From assembly GCA_015066515.1 (NCBI GenBank), contig SVOH01000001.1:167469-231468 (forward strand): a DNA stretch of 64,000 nt, written 5' to 3'. The stretch is from Oscillospiraceae bacterium. Lineage in GTDB: Bacteria; Bacillota; Clostridia; Oscillospirales; Acutalibacteraceae. The notes beneath the pieces are model-generated. The model was given only the letters and a program-made list of their open reading frames with translations, was not told the DNA's origin and did no database searches. Positions 61,056-64,000 of this stretch are shown piece by piece. A program made the translations under genes and the position numbers. The first letter of the stretch is position 1; every line of letters starts with the position of its first letter.

Positions 61056-61865
61056 ATGAAATGTAACAATTGCGGATTTGAAAGTGAGCAAGAATTTGAA
61101 TACTGTGCAAATTGCGGTACCAAAGTAGAAAAGCAAGATTACTTCCCGGCAGAGAGTGTAAGCCTTAATCCTGCGGCGGATATAGTGTTGCCAGCGCTAA
61201 AGGATAAGTTGTTTTTGGCGCTATGCATACTTATGACAGCCACCTGTGTGTTGTCGTTGGCGGCGTCGGGAATGCCACTTCTTAATATCTTGATTACTGT
61301 ATTTTTATGGCTTACTTATGCCGATGCGCAAAAGGGTTTTGCCAACGAAAAGCATTTGCAGTTTATAAGCGGAGCCGTGTATGCGCAGTACGTAATTGTA
61401 AACGTTGTAAGTATAATCCTTATCGTTTGCGGCGTGTTGTTTGGTGCGTTGTTTGATATGGTAACAGGCGAGTCAGAATTTATGACCGAATTATCATTAC
61501 AGCTTGAAAACTACGGTATGAGTTTAGAAACCATACCTCAGGTTTTTATTAATGTTCTTGGTTGGTTTTTAGGCGGATTGGTTATATTTGTTGGTGTAAT
61601 AGCACTAGTATTTAATATATTAATGATGAAAAGAATACACCGCTTTGCTAAATCGGTTTATATGGGCGTTATGTATCAAAACACCGATTTTGAAAGCCCA
61701 AGAACCGTAAGAAACTGGTTTATTTTTATAGCTGTATGCAGCGGTATAACAGTATTAGGCTCTATAGCAGCAGGACCGCTTGTATTGATTTCAAACGTAT
61801 GCACGCTGGCTATAACTATAATGGTAATAATACTTTTAGACAAATATTTTCTAAAGCAAAATTAA
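61056..61865 (+). CDS. Zinc-ribbon membrane protein of unknown function
   Basis: A 269-residue protein starting with a zinc ribbon (MKCNNCGFESEQEFEYCANCG, two CxxC pairs) followed by about five membrane helices. Such zinc-ribbon-plus-membrane proteins are widespread in Firmicutes and their function is unknown. An AGGAGG site precedes the ATG, 19 bp after asnB. A perfect hairpin terminator follows. Confidence 0.85.
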   Translation: MKCNNCGFESEQEFEYCANCGTKVEKQDYFPAESVSLNPAADIVLPALKDKLFLALCILMTATCVLSLAASGMPLLNILITVFLWLTYADAQKGFANEKHLQFISGAVYAQYVIVNVVSIILIVCGVLFGALFDMVTGESEFMTELSLQLENYGMSLETIPQVFINVLGWFLGGLVIFVGVIALVFNILMMKRIHRFAKSVYMGVMYQNTDFESPRTVRNWFIFIAVCSGITVLGSIAAGPLVLISNVCTLAITIMVIILLDKYFLKQN

Positions 61866-61870
61866 AAAAT

Positions 61871-61901
61871 AAAAGCGTGGTGAAATTTCACCACGCTTTT
61901 T
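61871..61901. terminator. Intrinsic terminator after the zinc-ribbon gene
   Basis: A 30-bp perfect palindrome (61871-61885 with 61886-61900, AAAAGCGTGGTGAAA/TTTCACCACGCTTTT). Confidence 0.85.
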
Positions 61902-61961
61902 GTCGATTAAACCAATATTAAGTAAAATAAAAAATAATTTCAAAATTATATCAAAAAACAC

Positions 61962-61990
61962 TTGCATTATTAATGTTTATGTTGTATAAT
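61962..61990 (+). promoter_or_regulatory. Promoter of tRNA-fMet
   Basis: TTGCAT (61962-61967), 17-bp spacer, TATAAT (61985-61990), 28 bp before the mature tRNA 5' end. Confidence 0.78.
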
Positions 61991-62018
61991 ACTTTAGCAC
62001 GCAAGAAAAACTATATAT

Positions 62019-62094
62019 CGCGGGGTAGAGCAGTTGGCAGCTCGTCGGGCTCATAACCCGGAGGTCGTTGGTTCAAGTCCTTCCCCCGCAACCA
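62019..62094 (+). tRNA. Initiator tRNA-fMet (CAT anticodon)
   Basis: A 76-nt gene with encoded CCA. Initiator hallmarks are present: the unpaired C1-A72 at the end of the acceptor (CGCGGGG / CCCCGCA) and three consecutive G-C pairs in the anticodon stem (GGG-CTCATAA-CCC). The T-stem is unusual: GTTGG (49-53) against CCTTC (61-65) leaves two adjacent T-T mismatches (50-64 and 51-63), where a normal stem would pair. The promoter and terminator are both good, so it is probably expressed, but possibly suboptimal or part of the mosaic region that follows. Confidence 0.9.
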
Positions 62095-62098
62095 AAAA

Positions 62099-62133
62099 AA
62101 CTCGGAACACCATTTGGTGTGCCGAGTTTTTTC
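62099..62133 (+). terminator. Terminator of tRNA-fMet
   Basis: A 14-bp stem with one mismatch (AACTCGGAACACCA with TGGTGTGCCGAGTT) followed by TTTT. Confidence 0.88.
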
Positions 62134-62162
62134 TTGTTATGAGAAAGATTTAAATTCATCTA

Positions 62163-62384
62163 TCGTCGGGTTATGAGCCCGAAGGGCGAATAACTCGGAG
62201 GGTGAGGTGGTAGTGAATAACAGTCCGGTGGACTGTTAGAGCCACCGAGCTGACCGCAGTATTTTCTCCGCAGAGAAAATACAAGACCGTTGGTTCAAGG
62301 TCTCGGCTTACGCCTCGGTCGGTGCTTCTGTGCTGTGCACAGAGGTGTCCGCAGGACACCCGCACCCTTCCCCCGCAACCAAAA
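62163..62384. pseudogene. Mosaic tRNA-fMet pseudogene with inserted short palindromes
   Basis: Pieces of the adjacent tRNA recur, interrupted by other DNA: an anticodon-arm copy (TCGTCGGG-TTATGAG-CCCGAAGG, 62163-62185) with its loop inverted relative to CTCATAA; the T-arm 5' half (GACCGTTGGTTCAAG, 62285-62299); and the 3' end (CCTTCCCCCGCAACCA, 62366-62381). The acceptor 5' strand and D-arm are missing. About 100 bp of extra DNA sits after the anticodon arm and 66 bp splits the T-loop. Four perfect palindromes lie within these (see the separate entry). Confidence 0.65.
62218..62360. repeat. Cluster of four short perfect palindromes
   Basis: TAACAGTCC-ggt-GGACTGTTA (62218-62238), a 10-bp stem with loop CGCA (62259-62282), TCTGTGC-tgt-GCACAGA (62327-62343) and GGTGTCC-gca-GGACACC (62344-62360). 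All have 3-4 nt loops, and three share TCC-(g)(c/g)(a/t)-GGA or a similar core. No such density is seen elsewhere in the window. Confidence 0.75.
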
Positions 62385-62385
62385 A

Positions 62386-62519
62386 TGCGAACCGAAAAAG
62401 ATATCGGTTCGGAAAACCCAGAAACCACAGCGGTTTCGGGATTTTGTTATGCCATTTTTTAAGGTGTGATTAAAAAGATATCATTCCCCCAAAACGCCCT
62501 TTGGGGAGGACTTGAACTA
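62386..62519. repeat. 134-bp direct repeat, left copy
   Basis: Matches 63657-63790 at about 99 of 134 positions by hand count, without any net gap. Order of parts: GCGAACCGA, AGATATC, a hairpin with T tract (CCAGAAACC/GGTTTCGGG), CCATTTTTT, AGATATC, then TTTGGGGAGGACTTGAACTA. The last piece is the reverse complement of a tRNA T-loop and 3' strand (TTCAAGTCC). It begins 5 bp after the pseudogene 3' end. Confidence 0.72.
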
Positions 62520-62541
62520 AAAAAGCGGTTTTGCAAGTGCT

Positions 62542-62596
62542 ACTTGACAAAATCAAGTGATATATTCTTTATTTTTACAAGACTTTCTGTTATAAT
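62542..62596 (+). promoter_or_regulatory. Operator-like palindrome and extended -10 promoter of the XRE gene
   Basis: ACTTGA-caaaa-TCAAGT (62542-62558) is a possible operator; TATAAT (62591-62596) has an extended -10 (TGT) but a poor -35. An AAAGGAGG site follows before the ATG. Confidence 0.5.
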
Positions 62597-62623
62597 CAAA
62601 TCAGACAAAAGGAGGCGACTTTT

Positions 62624-63625
62624 ATGACAGTTGGTGAAAAAATACAAGCATATAGAAAGCGACTTGGAATATCGCAAGAAGAGCTCGGGCAAAAGTTGCT
62701 TGTAAGCAGACAAACTATCAGTCTTTGGGAAAAAGACCAAACTGTACCTACAATTGATAACTTAATAAGATTAAGAGAAATATTCGGTGTTTCGGTTGAT
62801 GAAATATTAGGCTTTGAGAATATAGAGCAAAATAATGAGATTTTACCTAATGAATCATATCGGTTTACTTTTTCAAAGCAAGAATTAAATGAAATATATC
62901 GTTTACAAAGAAAAAGTGTTTACAAAAGACCCATCATTTTCACCATGCTTTGCATTTTGATGATTGTGTTTTTCATCGGATCATCTGCGCCGGATATTAT
63001 GATTGGCTTTGCTTTTGGTATGTTTTTAATCGGTGTCGTTTCGCATATTAAAGGAATTCGAGCATATAGCAAAGCATGGAAAAACAGTACAGAACGAATT
63101 TGCAAATCAGTATACGAATATAAAGTTTTTGAAAATTATATAGGTGTTAATATCTATCGCGGAAACGAAAGAATTCGTGAATCAAAATGTTTCTTTACGG
63201 ATATTGAGCAAATCCAGCAGTTGGGCAAATGGCTTTTCTTACAATTCGGTGGGCAATCGTTTATTATACGAAAAAGCGATTTGAAAGAAAACTCCGTATT
63301 TTATTCGTATATGTATAAAAATCCAGCTAAGACAGTAGATATCCCCGTACCAAACAAATGGAGAGTTACATCAACTTTACTATTTATAGCTTCATTATTA
63401 TCAATCTTGGGAGCTCTTGCTTTGGTTGGGGCGGTATCAAATGCAAATGGGCTGTTTGTTGAAAATATGTGGTTATTCTTTTTATTAACACCTATTCCAA
63501 TCGCATCAATTATTTTTGGCTTTATATTAAAATCAAAGGGATACAAATACAAGAAAAACATAATAGTCGGGTTTATAATGACATTTTTTCTATGCATATA
63601 CGGCTCATTCACCTTTATATTTTAG
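62624..63625 (+). CDS. XRE-family regulator with C-terminal membrane domain
   Basis: A 333-residue protein: an HTH_3 domain at 5-60 (KRLGISQEELGQKLLVSRQTISLWEKD), a linker, two membrane helices (about 103-140), a cytoplasmic middle and three more helices (about 245-333). Such membrane-tethered XRE proteins are common in Clostridia, often as sensors or regulators of neighbouring functions; the signal is unknown. A good AAAGGAGG site precedes the ATG. The gene is bracketed by 134-bp direct repeats, so it may have moved as a cassette. Confidence 0.85.
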   Translation: MTVGEKIQAYRKRLGISQEELGQKLLVSRQTISLWEKDQTVPTIDNLIRLREIFGVSVDEILGFENIEQNNEILPNESYRFTFSKQELNEIYRLQRKSVYKRPIIFTMLCILMIVFFIGSSAPDIMIGFAFGMFLIGVVSHIKGIRAYSKAWKNSTERICKSVYEYKVFENYIGVNIYRGNERIRESKCFFTDIEQIQQLGKWLFLQFGGQSFIIRKSDLKENSVFYSYMYKNPAKTVDIPVPNKWRVTSTLLFIASLLSILGALALVGAVSNANGLFVENMWLFFLLTPIPIASIIFGFILKSKGYKYKKNIIVGFIMTFFLCIYGSFTFIF

Positions 63626-63656
63626 TGATATCTTTTTCGGTGCGACGTGCCAACAT

Positions 63657-63790
63657 TGCGAACCGATTTAGATATCGGCGCAAGAAATCCAGTAACCGCC
63701 CAGGTTACTGGATTTTTTTATCCCATTTTTTCAAGTGAAACCGGGTAGATATCCTAAGCCAAAAACGGCTTTTGGGGAGGACTTGAACTA
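63657..63790. repeat. 134-bp direct repeat, right copy
   Basis: The partner of 62386-62519, offset 1271 bp. Its hairpin (ATCCAGTAACC/GGTTACTGGAT) keeps pairing through paired changes (A-T to T-A), so the structure is maintained although the sequence has drifted. It ends in the same TTTTGGGGAGGACTTGAACTA. An inverted copy of its AGATATC/CTTTTTCGG start lies at 63627-63640. Confidence 0.72.
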
Positions 63791-63807
63791 AATTAAACAG
63801 ATATCAA

Positions 63808-63850
63808 GGGCAGATTTTACGATTAATTTCGTAAAGTCTGCCCCTTTTTT
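63808..63850 (+). terminator. Strong intrinsic terminator
   Basis: A 15-bp stem (63808-63822 with 63829-63843, one wobble) closed by TTAATT and followed by C and six T. It follows the repeat and could end the XRE transcript. Confidence 0.88.
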
Positions 63851-63892
63851 GTTTTTATAAATGTTAAATGTTGGTGTCTTGAAGAATAGCTC

Positions 63893-64000
63893 CTAGCTGG
63901 AGAAAAGCAAGTTTATTTTCTCCCTTGCGACCCGTTCATTGCAATACACAAAATTAAACTCACCACTAATCTGCATATCTGCAACAGAGAAGGTGGCAAG
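63893..64000 (-). CDS. C-terminal end of an unidentified gene (partial)
   Basis: The minus strand is open from the window edge to a TAG at 63893-63895, giving 35 residues including TFSVADMQISGEFNFVYCNE. The composition looks protein-like, but I do not recognise the family. The 5' part lies outside the window. The space between the terminator and its stop (63851-63892) holds nothing I can identify. Confidence 0.4.
   Translation of the reverse strand, partial: LATFSVADMQISGEFNFVYCNERVAREKINLLFSS

Noticed and set aside
62171..62428. Minus-strand open frame of 85 codons in the tRNA mosaic
   Set aside because: It consists of palindromes and tRNA fragments; there is no plausible ribosome site and no protein-like composition.

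Overview
The window looks like the chromosome of an anaerobic, low-GC, Gram-positive bacterium of the class Clostridia, probably close to the Oscillospirales/Ruminococcaceae. This rests on gene content: RecA-RecX-RimO-PgsA order, a class III (anaerobic) ribonucleotide reductase, a CpsB/CpsC/CpsD tyrosine-phosphoregulatory set, teichoic-acid-type enzymes, LCP, LytR-like and SPXTG wall proteins, DUF1385, DUF2304 and paired half-size ChrA proteins. No rRNA, CRISPR array or identifiable phage module is present.

Region 1 (1-10751, + strand) is a dense housekeeping run with many 1-4 bp overlaps: the tail of a response regulator, its histidine kinase, DUF1385, prmC, recA, recX, rimO, pgsA, cysE, cysS, a tRNA/rRNA adenine methyltransferase and rsmI. 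Region 2 (10757-28758) is a cell-envelope locus: membrane acyltransferase, LCP ligase, PlsC, a DUF2142-like membrane protein, a divergent LtaS-like sulfatase-fold enzyme, then a YidC-CDP-glycerol glycerophosphotransferase fusion, a 69-residue membrane protein, a winged-HTH/LicC-type nucleotidyltransferase behind a structured RNA leader, a GlpT-like transporter, LicD-TagD-LicD, a flippase, two GT2 glycosyltransferases and DUF2304. Read together this predicts a glycerol-phosphate surface polymer, assembled on the membrane and decorated with a phospho-alcohol such as phosphocholine. The YidC-TagF fusion, the wHTH-LicC fusion and the RNA leader are the most unusual parts.

Region 3 (28904-33823, - strand) is mnmE-mnmG-rsmG-parB, a block usually found near the replication origin. 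Region 4 (33970-45892, + strand) holds an Lrp regulator with an aminotransferase, LemA and a TPM-domain lipoprotein, a D,D-carboxypeptidase, CpsC-CpsD-CpsB, a YfiH-type enzyme, an SLC45-like transporter, and nrdG/nrdD. A perfect NrdR-box palindrome precedes nrdD, and NrdD carries a C-terminal redoxin domain; trxB follows after a MITE-like hairpin element.

Region 5 (47033-58302, mostly - strand) has two matched small XRE repressor cassettes, a P-loop protein, pgi, a D,D-carboxypeptidase, a wall-anchored surface protein (+), the secA-chrA-chrA operon and apbE. Region 6 (58374-61865, +) has NusG-II and Gx proteins next to apbE (a possible flavin electron-transfer set), asnB and a zinc-ribbon membrane protein. 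Region 7 (61962-64000) is an initiator tRNA gene with an odd T-stem, followed by a mosaic of tRNA fragments and short palindromes, then an XRE-membrane protein gene bracketed by two 134-bp direct repeats, and the end of an unidentified gene entering from the right. This last part looks like a recombination hotspot. All assignments come from reading motifs and sequence by eye; no searches were run.
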